Shown: positions 21,301 to 33,875, numbered from the stretch's first letter. The stretch: 64,000 bases of DNA from Deinandra increscens subsp. villosa (GCA_039602395.1 JBCNJP010000251.1:53491-117490); one strand, 5' to 3'. Notes: generated by a model from the sequence alone, not told the origin. Numbers and translations are program-made.

Positions 21301-22455
21301 ATTCGCGTCAACTCATTGCAGTATCAAATGCAAGATCGGATATTATATAGACGAAGCGTTTTAGGACCTTTATTAAGGTGTTTAACGCCTATTGAGGCTA
21401 AGCAAGTGGTAAAGGAAGTTCATGAGGTATTTATGGAATACATGTAGGATCGAAGATGGTGGTGACGAAAATAATGAGTTTAGGGTATTAGTGGACGGGC
21501 ATGTACAGAAGCACCTGCGAAGAACTTCAGAATGTCACGCATTTCAGATACATGCACATGTTAGCATGCGAGCTAAAAATGAGTAAATTCCCGTAACGTA
21601 AGCATGGCCATTCCAGAAATGGGGCATGGACATAGTTGGTCTGTTCCCAATTGCAAGTGGAGGGGTGAAATTCCTCTTGGTTGCTATTGATTATTCCACT
21701 AAGTGGATCGAAGCAAAGCCACTTGCGATGATATCAGGAAAGCAAGTGAAGATATTCGTTTGGGAACACATCGTTTACAGATTTGGTCTTCTAATGTATA
21801 TCATTACCGATAACGGCAAACGGGTTCGCGGGGAATCCATTTAGCATATGGTGTGAAGATTTACAGATTAATCAGATATTCACTTATGTCGCACATCCAC
21901 AAGCCATTGGCTAGGTGGAGAGGACTAACGGGAGCATAGTTGAAGGAATTAAAATGAGATTTTAAAATTTTGGTGGGAGTTGGGTTGATGAATTGCCATA
22001 AGTCCCACATCGTACTATGCCGAAAACTAGCCACGGTGAAACACCCTTTAGTTTGGTGTATGGAACTGAAGCAGTTATCTCTTCTGAGATAGGGATCCCA
22101 AGTTACAGGTTGCAAGTGCAAGTGGGAAACAATGACGAAGAGCTAAGAACAAATTTGGATCTGCTGAAAGAAAGGAGGGAGATAGCAGCAATAAGGGAAA
22201 GTAGGTACAAGAAGGAAATGACAAAATATTACAATACAAAAAGTAAAGGTCCATCAATACAAGGAAGGAGAATATGTCTTATGGAATAATAATGTTAGTA
22301 GAGCACTTTCACAAGGGAAGATGGCCCCGAAGTTGGAAGGTCTTTGTGTGATAAAGAAAGCAATAGGAAATGGTTCTTACATCCTGGAGCAAATCAATGG
22401 TACAGAATTAACAAGAGCATGGAACGGGGTGCATCTAAGGAAGTGTTACATGTAA
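18384..22455 (+). pseudogene. Decayed gag-pol of Tat-type Gypsy element A
   Basis: Fragments in several frames follow the Gypsy order. Gag is at 18384-18734 and 18798-19007 ('WYDSLPNAQIESFEDLRAKFLRQF'). Then come a jump past the knuckle and protease, the RT start and palm (19140-19790; 'MCIDFKDLNKAC', 'FLDAYTGYHQI'; motif C decayed to YVDG), native RNase H (20093-20480), archaeal-type RNase H ('HIDGSS', about 20530-21130), integrase zinc finger and core (21163-22000) and a C-terminal end 'WNGVHLRKCYM' at 22455. More than ten stops and frameshifts are present. About 1.2 kb of knuckle and protease appears deleted near 19010-19130. Two introns are inferred inside the second RNase H (20583-20669 and 20773-20905), at the same places as in B and D. 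Its closest relative in the window is B. Confidence 0.85.
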
Positions 22456-22844
22456 ATCGCAAGTGATAAAGATTAGATCTTGGAAAAATTGTCTGCCGCT
22501 TGTTCTTGTGGTTTGAATTTTAAATAAATAAGTTGATAATAAAAGTTTGTGTTCCTGTTTTATGGTGCAATGCATATATGTTTGGTTTGAACATTTATGA
22601 ATGTCACATGTCTAAATACTTGCACAAGCAGATGTTATGGAACCTCTTCAAAAAAGAAGGTGTGCTCGAATAAAATGAAATACTTCCTCACATATGGTTC
22701 ACGACGCAACTACGTAATTCCCAATAGTTCTTGTAAATGAAGCTATGTTATGATTCCCTTAATGGGTAATAACGTAAGATGAATGTGTTAGATATTATGT
22801 GTCCTGACCCGACCAAATCTTGAACCCGACCCAGTTACGACCCG
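22456..22844. other. Element A spacer after pol
   Basis: Non-coding sequence between the stop of element A pol and the first base of the element B LTR. It would be the start of the pol-to-antisense-ORF spacer of A, interrupted at 22845. The five bases before B are ACCCG, the candidate target duplication, whose partner is lost in the gap. Confidence 0.5.
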
Positions 22845-23240
22845 TGATGAAGAACGAAATTCCACTAGCCTAAGATGAGATTTTATTCTTCACTATAGAA
22901 TCTAGCTAAAGAATAAGAGAATTACGTGATGATTCAAATGTTTTTCTGATCGATAGGATTTGTTACAATCTCAGAATTTAGAGAGAGAAACACACACAAA
23001 AAGGTGTATTATTCTTCATCCATCAAAAAGTCCCTTACATTATGAGAAAATCTTCTATTTATACTAACTATTCTTATCGCAAGTGCTCCTCCTTCAGCCG
23101 GATGCACTTGCTCTCTCCATTTGCTTGTAATCGCATCTTCTTTTTAAAGTGATACTTGTCTTGACTATCACTTGCAAATCCATTTTTAATCATATGCCTC
23201 TTTTGGCATTTGCATATCCAGCTTTGACCTTCCCTCATCA
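22845..23240 (-). repeat. 3' LTR of element B
   Basis: 396 bp with inverted ends TGATGA...TCATCA, matching in reverse the element A LTR at 33480-33875, also 396 bp. Flanks differ on the outer side, which fixes the boundary. The minus-strand purine tract CTAGGGGGACT sits directly before it (23241-23251). A minus-strand TATAAATAG lies at 23055-23063. Confidence 0.85.
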
Positions 23241-23861
23241 AGTCCCCCTAGTCCATTGATCATTTGCACAATGATGATGGACTATATAATAAAACTTAGA
23301 CAAGTACATTTCCATATGCTCTTAGATGTTACCTCATTAAAAACCTTGTTTGGAAAAACCTTGTAGGAAAAAACCATCAACAAGGAAAAGAGTATAACTC
23401 ATATCTTATTTGAGCAAAAATTTGTATAAAATTTTATCCATGGGTCATCAAGTCCCCCTAGTCCTTTGAGTTATATATTCTTTTAAAAATATAACTTAAG
23501 GACTTAAATATTATCATTGTATCAGAAATGACAACATCGTTCGAAACTTGCATCTGCAAGTGTTATGATCAACTGTCGCTTGGATTTCGCATACGCAAGT
23601 GCATTAATAACCGCCTGTCAGACGCTTATTAAACGTGATGGTACTTTTTGCCAGTGTGTCAGGCCACACGGCGTTGTGGGATTCGATGACAAGACAGTTT
23701 TTCCTTTTTGAATTTTCCTTTATTAAAATATGGCTTAAAACCGCTTGAAGCTTCTTAAAACCCTCTTTTCTTCTTCATAACTTCCCGGCGATTTCTTCTT
23801 TACTCTCTTCTCATATTCGATTATCAGGTCAGTATTCCTTTTCCTCTTTGTAATTCTAAGA
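23241..23861 (+). promoter_or_regulatory. Promoter and 5' UTR region of the antisense ORF in element B
   Basis: This 620-bp stretch lies between the 3' LTR and the start of the plus-strand additional ORF and is conserved in reverse in element A (32836-33479), so it probably holds the promoter of that ORF. It also contains a second copy of the purine tract with LTR-start signature at 23445-23461. No protein is encoded. Confidence 0.45.
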
Positions 23862-26509
23862 ATGGCATCTCCGATCGTCAAGAATGAGCGACGAATCATC
23901 GAAACACAACATGCATTCCTCTTTTTCATCCTTAACCCTAAAAAATTTGGATGATTTGATCCAAAAATATCACATTCCCCTGTCTCTACATCCTGTTCTT
24001 CCGCCTCCTAAATCTTCCATTTTTTCCTTCGATGAGGGTAAAATCGGCATCTATGCCGAAATGTTCAAATTTGAGAATTACATAATTCCCTTTACTAAGT
24101 TCTTAATTCGTGCCTTATCATTCTTTGAAGTGCACATATCTCAGATGCACCCACAGGGTCTTTCTCGCCTGAGTCATTTCGAAGTGTCTTGTCGGGCCGC
24201 AAACCTTTCTCCCAGCGTTACCCTTTTTAGGGCTTTTTATAGAATAACCATGGCCGGCGATTGGTACACTTTCGAACGCCGAAGGGGAGTTGCTAGGGTT
24301 AGCACCACTTTACCCCCAAATCCTCGCTCCTGGAAAACCCAGTTTTCTTTTATATTGACGACCGATGCATTCCTCCCAACATGAAGTGGAGAGAAATTGA
24401 CGATGTGGTTCATGATGTTCCCCCTGAAGATGGTGACTTTCCTCAAGTAAATTTTGAACGTGTTGTTGATGTTGCAAGTCCCATCCGAGAACTTCCCGAA
24501 ATTATCCTTTTAATTTCTAGGATTAGCAAGGCCTGGTTTACCCCTGACCTGTGGCCTATTTTACAGTATAATGATAGGGGTAAGCTTTTTCTTTTAAATT
24601 TTCATCATTGATGATTCTTTCATTCTTCTTATGTTGCAATTTTTATTTCAGAAATGGAACTTTTTGAGGCTCTTAGTTTGAAGAGCTTTTCTGGTTTGGA
24701 TGCTGCCGCTGAGAAGATAGGGGAAGAAACTGTCCCTTTTTTTAGTCAAACTGCATCTTCATTTTATGACATTCGTCCTGAAACTGACCCTGATGTTCCC
24801 GAAAGTGCAAATGTTGCTGCCTCTCATCAAGAAGCATTATCCATTGATGATATGTATGATCAAATCGTAAGTTCTAAGGGCAAAGATGCCTCTGCTGCCA
24901 CTTCCTCCCAAATGGAGCCTAGCATTGCAAGTGATCTTAGTGATAAAGGAAAAGGGATGGCAAGTGAGAAGTCTCTATCCCTCTATCAGTCTGCTCAATT
25001 TCCTAAAGGAAAACAATCCAAGCGTCCTCCTAAGCCCCCATCTGGTAAAGACGCAAATGTTTCTAAGAGGAAATCTCCCCGTTTGGTGCTTCAATCTTCT
25101 CCTAACTCTTCTAAAAAATGCACTTCCGATTTTCCGGAAGTGATTGAAGATGATTCTGAAGAGGAAATCACAACTAAGTCTATTGAAACACCGGTAACAC
25201 CTCCTTTTAATGAGGAATTTGACATTTCTGATTTTTTATTGAATTCTCCTGACATGTCCTATGACCTTATAACCGCTGACCATATTTTGCAGAAAGTTCC
25301 ACCAACCACCACTTCCGTTATCAAAATTACCCCTTCAAGCTCCTTGTCTTTTCAAAAGAATTCCCCTATCCTTGGAATTCCCACTTCTGAATGGTTGAAA
25401 AAGGAAATTGAGTTGGTTAGCCTAAGAACAAGCTCTGCTAAAGAATTTCAATCCTCAAGTGCATCTGGTCAATTTATTCCCAAGTGGGATATCTCTTTTG
25501 ACCAATCTTACCAAGACGCCACAGTTGCGAAAAAATTATCTCTGCTAGGCAGCACTCCTGTTGATATCTCAAGTATCCATCAAACACCTCATGAAGCTTT
25601 TTCTGATGAATTTATGATGTCACATGCAAAGCAACAAAACCTGGTAGCTGATCTATATGAGAGATGGGTCATTGCTGAAGCAAAAGTGGAAGAATTGACA
25701 TCTCTTCACAAGAAAAATGTGTTAGCTAAATTGAGCTCTGGTGCCATTGATGCGGAAGTGAAGGTCAATACTCTATCCAGCGAAGTGGAAGTGCTGAGAG
25801 CCCGCAATCGCAAGTTAGTGGTTCTTGAACAGGAAGCCCGCAGAGACCTTAAGCAAGCTCAAGACAACGAACTTTATTTGAAAAATCAGTTCCTTGAACA
25901 GAAAAAAGATCTTGAAAGCCAACTTGCTTTACTTCAAGAAAATTCTAAGGACCATGAAGCCCATCTTTTGGAAGCAAAGAAAGGTTGCTCTATTATATTT
26001 TACTTTATCAAACTTTGGTAATGCATATGTAGTTTTTAACATACTTTTTCTCTTTTTGTAGAAGCTGAATCTTCCAAAGCTGAAGTTGCTAAATTAGAAG
26101 AAACCATCAAGGCCTTGACTGAGGAACGTGAGATGTTGCAGGCTGACAACAATTCTTTGAAAGAGAAAAGAAAATGGCTAATCGTAGAAGGTTTAGATTT
26201 GCTGGCAAAGCGTGTACACTCAGAAGTGATTCCCAATGGCTTTAAACTTGAACCGGACTGTGAATGCAGTAGGCTTTAATGAAGGGATTAAGTGTGGACT
26301 CGCACATGCAGCAAAAAATGAAACTGATTTCTCTACCTTCAAGGAATTCGATGAAAGTGCACAAGGTGAGTTGATTGAGCATCTGAAGTCCCTCAAGTCC
26401 ATGACCTTTGACATTATCGACCAAGTGTCGAAATTGGATGTGACAGACATTGAAGCAATGAAAGAAATGCTTAAGCCTATCACTGTTTCCAAGCCACCCC
26501 CTTCTGCAG
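23862..26509 (+). pseudogene. Spliced antisense additional ORF of element B
   Basis: ATG at 23862. Exons are inferred as 23862-24579, 24652-25983 and 26062-26509, with GT-AG introns at 24580-24651 and 25984-26061. A donor GTAAGT at 26510 suggests a further 3' exon that I could not place. Exon 1 carries the domain of the 'putative gypsy type transposon' family ('FSFDEGKIGIYAEMFKF', 'HISQMHP', 'SHFEVSCRAANLSP', 'RSWKTQFSF'). Exon 2 is Ser/Pro/Lys-rich and then coiled coil; exon 3 continues the coil and ends in a conserved helix ('VGFNEGIKCGLAH'). Damage is light: an extra base after the first eight codons (compare 32835 in A) and a frameshift near 26230. It is convergent with the pol of element B. 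Function unknown. Confidence 0.75.
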
Positions 26510-27791
26510 GTAAGTGAATTTCATCTATGTTACTTTTGGTTCTTGAAACAAATGAATTTAAAGTCCACTTATGCTGTGGCGCTTAAACAATTATCTTTTG
26601 GTTTATTCTGACATGGTTGTGAAAACTGCTTAACTTTGGACCGGATATGCATATGATGCAACTCCCGGTTATAACAAGGATGCATATGTTTGTTTAATGC
26701 TTTGACATTATTGTGCATGCTTACCTTAGATTGCCATGTTATTGTTTTTAAGGACAAATTGTATATTTGTCATATAGTCCATTTGCAATAAATCACCTCT
26801 GATTGCCTAAAAACAGTACATTTGCGATTAAAGTGTAGGTTTTACACTTGTAGTTGCAACATGGGAGTTAACCGTTTTATCGTGTAGGTCTTTTATGATG
26901 GATTTTATTACTTTGTCATTCATGCTTCTGCTTATCATATATTCAAAATATGAATATCTGAATCTTAAAGAACATTATGAGTCCTTCTTCATAAGTACCA
27001 TGACTAACTTTAACGAAATAAATATAAAATTTAAAGAAAGATAACACATGCGTTTCCCCCTTATGAAATGCGTCCATTCCATAAAGGTATTAACTACACC
27101 ATGCTAAACCACCTCATAAATTATATTTGTTTCATTTTAGTTATGAGTCACCTCCTTATGGGATTAACTTCTTACATCCTTTGGTAAGAAATGGTTAAGT
27201 CATCGCGTGAACGACTAACCCGCAAGTTCAACTTTATAAACTAAATTACAAAGTGACACTTGCGACCCTCAGGGTGCTTAGCAGGAAGCTTTTAGATTTA
27301 ATTCTCTACTAAGTTGGCCTTCACCCTTTCAGGCTTTTGTTAACAAAATCTATGTTAACAAGGTGTCCGGCATGATCACCTCATCCTAACATGCACTCTT
27401 TTTCTCAAGCGAGACAGTTAGGGACAAGACGAATTTATCTATTCATCTTGAGTCATTATCTATCAAAAGAATAATGACATAGACTTCACCATCAAGAAGT
27501 TTTAAATACAATCTAACGTGGAGATTGCAAAGTGATTTTATGGACCATGAACTTATAGGGAGATTTGTTTTTGTCCCCGAGTTCGGGAATTTTCCTCAAA
27601 ATATTTATGTAAACTATTTTTCACGCATGCACATGGGTATATATGTGATATATATGAACTATCAACCCAAATATACACATGTTTTCACAACCAAGTCATC
27701 AATTTATTTCCAACAAACTTTGTCTGAAAAACAGAAATACAAGACAAATATAAGCTAACTCATAAGAGTTTGTCACTTCAACATTTATGCA
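26510..27791. other. Element B spacer between antisense ORF and pol
   Basis: About 1.3 kb, AT-rich, with only short chance frames. It separates the convergent ends of the antisense ORF and of pol, and probably holds both polyadenylation regions. No specific signal is claimed. Confidence 0.5.
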
Positions 27792-30515
27792 TTACATATA
27801 ACATTTCCGAAGATGTATCCCATTCCAAGCTCTTGTCAACTCCGTCCCATCAATTTGTTCGAGTATGTAAGAACCATTTCCGATTGCCTTTTTAATCACA
27901 TATGGTCCTTCCCACTTTGGGGCCATCTTCCCAAGTGGAAGTGCTCTGCTAACCTCGTTGTTCCTGAAGACATACTCCCCTTCCTTATATTGGTGTACTT
28001 TTACTTTAGCATTATAGTATTTGGCTATCTCTTTTTTGTATCTACTTTCTCGTATTGCAGCTATCTCTCTCCTTTCTTCCAGCAAGTCCAAATTAGTTCT
28101 TAACGCTTCATCATTATCTGACACTTGCACTTGTAATCTATGACTTGGGATTCCAATTTCAGCTGGAATCACTGCTTCCGTTCCATATACCAAACTAAAG
28201 GGTGTCTCTCCATTACTAGTTTTAGGCATAGTTCGATGAGCCCACAGAACATGTGGTAACTCATCTACCCAACTACCACCAAAATTTTCCAATCTCATCT
28301 TAATTCCTTCCACCAGACTCCTGTTAGCCCGTTCCACTTGACCATTAGCTTGTGGATGTGCAACTGAAGTAAAAATCTGATTTATATGCAAGTCTTCACA
28401 CCACCCACTAAATGGATTTCCGGCAAATTGTTTACCGTTATCAGTAATGATATATAGTGGAAGACCAAATCTGCAAACGATGTGTTCCCAAACGAATTTC
28501 TTCACTTGTTGTCCTGAAATAACCGCAAGTGGTTTTGCCTCTATCCACTTAGTGAAATAATCAATGGCGACCAATAAGAATTTCACTCCACCACTCGCAA
28601 CTGGAAAGGGACCCACTATATCCATGCCCCATTTTTGGAACGGCCAAGCTGACGTTACAGGAATCAATTCATTTTTAGCTCGCATGCTAACAGGCGCATG
28701 TGCTTGACATGCCTGACACTTTTGAAGTTCTTCGAATGTGCTCCTATACATCCCCGGCCAATAATAACCCAAGCTCATTATTTTGGCAACAACCATTTTT
28801 GCTCCAGCGTGTATCCCACAAATGCCTTCATGAACTTCCTTTACAACCCAGTCAGCTTCACTTGGTAACAAACACCTTAATAAGGGTCCTAAAAAGCTTC
28901 TTCGATACAATATACCCTCTTGCATCTGATATTGAAGTGAGTTCACTCGGATCTGTCTAGCCTGTTCCCTATCTTCTGGAAGCTCCCCTTTCGTCAAATA
29001 TTTGACTATGGGCCACATCCAGCTATCCTCATACACTTGTACATCTGCCGTTAATTTTAGATTCACAGTAGGAACTTCTAATAACTCCACTCTTATCTCT
29101 TTCGCAAGATGTTCAAATGCTACTGATGCTAACTTGCTCAACGCATCCGCTTTTCTATTTTGACTTCGGGATATATGCAATATTTCACATTTATCGAAAC
29201 TTTTCATGAGCATTTGCACTTGCTCTAGGTACATCGCCATGTATTTTCCTTTCGCCTCATATGTTCCAGCAATCTGACTCGCTACCAATAGTGAATCCAC
29301 ATATGATATTACGTGCTTAGCACCCATCTTTTTGGCCAACCTCAAACCTGCCAACAATTATTTCCTCCACTTTAAAAATCCAAATAAAGCAAATGCATGT
29401 GTAACAGCATGTGCAAATGCATTCTACATGTGCAAATGTTTATGATTCGACTATATAAAATGCATGAGTATACACTCATACTCTTATCCCCCATATTATT
29501 ATTATTTTTAGAAATCAGAAAATTCCACAAGTAAAATGTTCAAACCTGCTAACAATGCGCCTCATATTCAGCTTCATTGTTTGAAGCCGTGAAACCAAAT
29601 CGGATTGCATATGTTAACTCATCTCCTTCAGGGCTCTTCAAAATTAATCCTGTCATTTTCAGGAAATATTTGTTACACCATATGCATATGCAATTTATGA
29701 TTACTAGTGAAAAACAACGCTAATAAACTTTCACCTGCTCCTGATCCGTCAGAATTGGATGATCCATCTGTATGTAACATCCATGTTTTTTCCAAGGAAT
29801 CAGGAACTGAAATTGCATGTACACTTGCTCCTTCAGGCACTTCCGCCAAAAAGTCTGCTATTACTTGACCTTTGATTGATACTCGTTGCTTGAATTCAAT
29901 ATCAAAAGGTCCCAATTCTATTGCCCATTTCACCAACCTTCCAGACATCTCAGGCCTCCTCAAAATGCTTTGAATAGGAAATGAAGTAAGGACAATAATT
30001 ATATGAGCCTGGAAATATCTTCTCAATCTTCGAGTTGCTTGTACCAATGCCAACACTACTTTTTCTATCACCAGGTATCTTGTCTCATAATCTTTCAACA
30101 TTTTGCTTATATAATAAATTGGAATTTGTTTCTCCTCTCATTCGACCAATAGTACAGAACTAACCGCATGTTCTGTTACTGCCAAGTACATAAACAACTT
30201 TTCCCCTAACTTAGGTGCGGTTAAAGTTGGAAGTGTAGCGAGATCTACTTTTAACTCTTCAAAAGCTTTGTTAGCTTCTTCAGTCCATTCAAAATTATTA
30301 CCTTTTAAACTTTCTTTCAGAACATTAATAAACGGAACCGTTCTCTCAGCAGCCTTTGATAAAAGAAGATGTAACGCCACCAATCGACCGTTTAAAGTCC
30401 GTATTTCTTTAATGGTTTTTGGAGGAGTCATTTCCATTAATGCCTTCACTTTTCCCGGGTGTGCTTGAATACCATTATTATTTACCAAAAATCCTAAAAA
30501 TTTACCCTCTTCCAT
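27792..30515 (-). pseudogene. pol: Pol of Tat-type element B, RT end to integrase, nearly intact
   Basis: Minus-strand order: RT connection and native RNase H at 30515-30138, a single in-frame TGA at 30138-30140 (probably from CGA), native RNase H end at 30137-29800, then an archaeal-type RNase H starting 'HTDGSS' and split by two introns (29650-29734 and 29348-29545). The last exon (from 29347) encodes the RNase H end (VDSLLV, KADALS) and integrase. Integrase shows an HHCC zinc finger (counting from 29357: H176, H183, C214, C217) and a D-D-35-E triad (D246, D306, E342). A two-base insertion sits in the small exon between the introns near 29559. The pol stop is at 27792. The enzymes would cut and join cDNA into the host chromosome. 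Apart from the two lesions and the missing 5' part it looks recently functional. Confidence 0.85.
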
Positions 30516-30520
30516 AGCTG

Positions 30521-31020
30521 NNNNNNNNNNNNNNNNNNNNNNNNNNNNNNNNNNNNNNNNNNNNNNNNNNNNNNNNNNNNNNNNNNNNNNNNNNNNNNNN
30601 NNNNNNNNNNNNNNNNNNNNNNNNNNNNNNNNNNNNNNNNNNNNNNNNNNNNNNNNNNNNNNNNNNNNNNNNNNNNNNNNNNNNNNNNNNNNNNNNNNNN
30701 NNNNNNNNNNNNNNNNNNNNNNNNNNNNNNNNNNNNNNNNNNNNNNNNNNNNNNNNNNNNNNNNNNNNNNNNNNNNNNNNNNNNNNNNNNNNNNNNNNNN
30801 NNNNNNNNNNNNNNNNNNNNNNNNNNNNNNNNNNNNNNNNNNNNNNNNNNNNNNNNNNNNNNNNNNNNNNNNNNNNNNNNNNNNNNNNNNNNNNNNNNNN
30901 NNNNNNNNNNNNNNNNNNNNNNNNNNNNNNNNNNNNNNNNNNNNNNNNNNNNNNNNNNNNNNNNNNNNNNNNNNNNNNNNNNNNNNNNNNNNNNNNNNNN
31001 NNNNNNNNNNNNNNNNNNNN
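30521..31020. other. Assembly gap, 500 N
   Basis: A fixed-length placeholder. If B is nested in A, it must hide the rest of B's RT, its protease, gag and 5' LTR plus part of A, several kilobases in all. The bases just right of it (31021-31050) do not match the homologous ORF in B and include GGATCCCCGGGG, so contig-end artefact is possible. Confidence 0.95.
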
Positions 31021-32835
31021 CCAGGATCCCCGGGGTCTCAGCCCTAACAGCTACCAGGTTTTGTTGCTTTGCATGTGTCATCATAGATTCATCAGAAAAG
31101 GCTTCATGAGGTGTTTGATGGATACTTGGGATATCAACAGGAGTGCTGCTCAGCAGAGATCATTTTATCGCAACTCGTGGCGTCTTGGTAAGATTGGTCA
31201 AAAGAGATATCCCACTCGGGAATAAATTGATTAGATGCACTTGAGGATTGAAATTCTTTAGCAGAGCTTGTTCTTAGGCTAACCAACTCAATTTCCTTTT
31301 TCAACCATTCGGAAGTGGGAATTCCAAGGATAGGGGAATTCTTTTGAAAAGACAAGGAGCTTGAAGGGGTAATTTTGATAACGGAAGTGGTGGTTGGTGG
31401 AACTTTCTGCAAAATATGGTCAGCAGTTATAAGGTCATAGGACATGTCAGGTGAATTCAATAAAAAATCGGAAATGTCAAATTCCTCATTAAAAGGAGGT
31501 GTTACTGGTGTTTCAATAGACTTAGTTGTAATTTCCTCTTCAGAATCATCTTCAATTATTTCCGGAAAATTGGAAATGCTTTTTTAGAGGAGTTAGGAGA
31601 AGGCTGTAGCACCAAACAGGGAGATTTCCTCTTAGAAACATTTCCGTCTTTACTAGATGGGGGCTTAGGAGGACGCTTGGATTTTTTTCCCTTGGAGAAT
31701 TGAGCAGACTGATAGAGGGATAGAGACTTCTCAGTTGCCATCCCTTTTCCTTTATCACTAAGATTACTTGCGATGGCAGGCTCCATCTAGGAGGAAGTGG
31801 CAGCAGAGGTATCTTTGCCCTAAGAACTTATAGGTTGGTCATACATATCTTCAATGGACAATGCTTCTTAATGAGAGGCAACATCATTTGCACTTTTGAG
31901 AACAGCAGGGTTAGTTTCAGGACGAATGCCATAGAATGAAGATACAGTTTGACTCAAAAAAGGAACAGTTTCTTCCCCTATCTTTTCAGCGGCAACATCC
32001 AAGCCAGAAAAGCTCTTCAAACTAAGAGCCTCAAAAAGTTCCATTTCTGAAACAAAAATTGCAACATAAGAAGAATGAAAGAATCATCAATGGTGAAAAT
32101 TTAAAAGGAAAAGCTTACCCCTATCATTATACTGTAAAATAGGCCACAGTTCAGGGGTAAACCAGGCCTTGCTAATCCTAGAAATTAAAAGGATAATTTC
32201 GGGAAGTTCTCGGATGGGACTTGCAACATCAACAAGACAATTAAAATTTACTTTAGGAAAATCACCATCTTCAGGGATGACGTCATGAACCACATCGTCA
32301 ATTTCTCTCCACTTCATGTTGGGAGGAATGCATCGATCGTCAATATAAAAGAACTGAGTTTTCCAGGAACGAGGATTTGGGGGTAAAGTTGTACTAACCC
32401 TAGCAACTCCCCTTCGGCGTTCGAAAGTCTACCAATCGCCGGCCATGGTTATTCTATAAAAAAAAACCCTAAAAGGGTAACACTGGGAGAAAGGTTTGTG
32501 GCCCGACAAGATACTTCGAAATGACTCAGGCGAGAAAGACCCTGTGGGTGCATCTAAGATATGTGCACTTAAAAGAACGATAAGGCACGAATTAAGAACT
32601 TAGTAAAGGGAATCCTGTAATTCCCAAATTTGAACATTTCGGCATAGATGCCAATTTTACCATCATCAAAGGAAAAAATAGAAAAATTAGGAGGCGGGAG
32701 AACAGGATGTAGAGACAGGGGAATGTGGTATTTCTGGATCAAATCATCCAAATTTTTTGGGGTTAAGGATGAAAAAGAGGAATGCATGTTGTGTTTTGAT
32801 GATTCGTCGTCATTCTTGACGATCGGAGATGCCAT
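31021..32835 (-). pseudogene. Antisense additional ORF of element A, truncated by gap
   Basis: A close homologue, by eye well over 90 percent, of the element B ORF. It reads leftward from an ATG at 32835 ('MASPIVKNDDESSKH'). Exon 1 runs 32835-32119 and exon 2 from 32046, with a GT-AG intron at 32047-32118. The 'putative gypsy type transposon' domain is in exon 1. Lesions include a stop in place of Glu near 32571, frameshifts in exon 2 near 31560-31780 and near 31160, and loss of the 3' exons in the gap. Its orientation and the adjacent plus-strand LTR (33480) make it the antisense ORF of element A rather than of B. Confidence 0.7.
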
Positions 32836-33479
32836 TCTTAGAATTAAAAAGGGGGAAAAGGAATAATGACCTGATAATCGAAGTATGAGAGGAGAGTAAA
32901 GAAGAAATCGCCGAGAAATTATGAAGAAGAAAGGGAATAAAGAAGTTATGAAGAAGATAGGAGGGTTTTAAAAAGCTTCAAGCGGTTTTAAAACTTATTT
33001 TAAGAAGGAAAATTCAAAAAAGAAAATTGTCTTGTCATCGAATCCCACAACGCCGTGTGGCCTGACACAGTGGCAAAAAGTACCATCACGTTTAATAAGC
33101 GTCTGACGGTTATTAATACACTTGCATATGCGAAATCCAAGCGACAGTTATTATAACACTTGCACGATGCAAGTTTTGAACGATGTTGTCATTTCCGATA
33201 AAATGATAATATTTAAGTCCTTAAGTTATATTTTTAAAAGAATATATAACTCCAAGGACTAAGGGGACTTGATGACCCATGGATAAAATTTTATACAAAT
33301 TTTTGCTCAAATAAGATAGGAGTTATACTCTTTTCCTTGTTGATGGTTTTTTCCTAAAAGGTTTTTCCAAGCAAGGTTTTTAATGAGGTAACATCTCAGA
33401 GCATATGGAAATGTACTTGTCTAAGTTCTATTGTATAGTCCATCATCATTGTGCAAATGATCAATGGACTAGGGGGACT
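32836..33479 (-). promoter_or_regulatory. Promoter and 5' UTR region of the element A antisense ORF
   Basis: The reverse counterpart of 23241-23861. It carries the same doubled purine tract: AAGGGGACTTGATGA at about 33261-33275 and AGGGGGACT at 33471-33479, directly before the LTR. No coding sequence. Confidence 0.45.
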
Positions 33480-33875
33480 TGATGAGGGAAGGTCAAAGTT
33501 CGATATGCAAATGCCAAAAAAGACATATGTTTAAAGATAAACTTGCAAGTGATAGCCAAGACAAGTGTCTCTTAAAAAAGAAGATGCAATTGTAAGCAAA
33601 TGGAGAGTAAGTGCATTCGACTGAAGGAGAAGAACTTGCGATAGGAATAGTTAGTATTAATAGAAGTTTTTCTTAAAATGTAAGGGACTTTTTGGATGAA
33701 TGAGAGATGATACACCTTTATGTGTGTGTTTCTCTCTCTAGATTCTGAAATTGTACCAGATCTTATCAATCAATAAAAACATACGAATCATCACGCAATT
33801 CTCTTATTCTTTAGCTAGATTCTATAGTGAGGAAGAAAATCTCATCCTAGGCTAGTGGAATTTTGTTCTTCATCA
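33480..33875 (+). repeat. 3' LTR of Tat-type element A
   Basis: 396 bp from TGATGAGGG to TTCTTCATCA, the same length and ends as the element B LTR. It is preceded by the purine tract CTAGGGGGACT. The following five bases TAGCT are the candidate target duplication; the matching 5' end of A was not found. Confidence 0.85.

Larger units (their letters stand above)
22845..30520 (-). mobile_element. Tat-type Gypsy element B, 3' part to assembly gap
   Basis: Read on the minus strand: RT remnant, two RNase H domains, integrase, spacer, an additional ORF in antisense, purine tract and 396-bp 3' LTR. The 5' part (gag, protease, 5' LTR) is in or beyond the gap at 30521. Its LTR and antisense ORF are very similar to those of element A, which lie in opposite orientation at 31021-33875. 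So A and B are two copies of one family facing each other, with B most simply explained as inserted into A. Confidence 0.75.

Noticed and set aside
18384..22455. Endogenous pararetrovirus origin of the RT/RNase H fragments.
   Set aside because: An integrase, LTRs and a Gypsy domain order are present. No movement-protein or caulimovirid coat sequence is seen.
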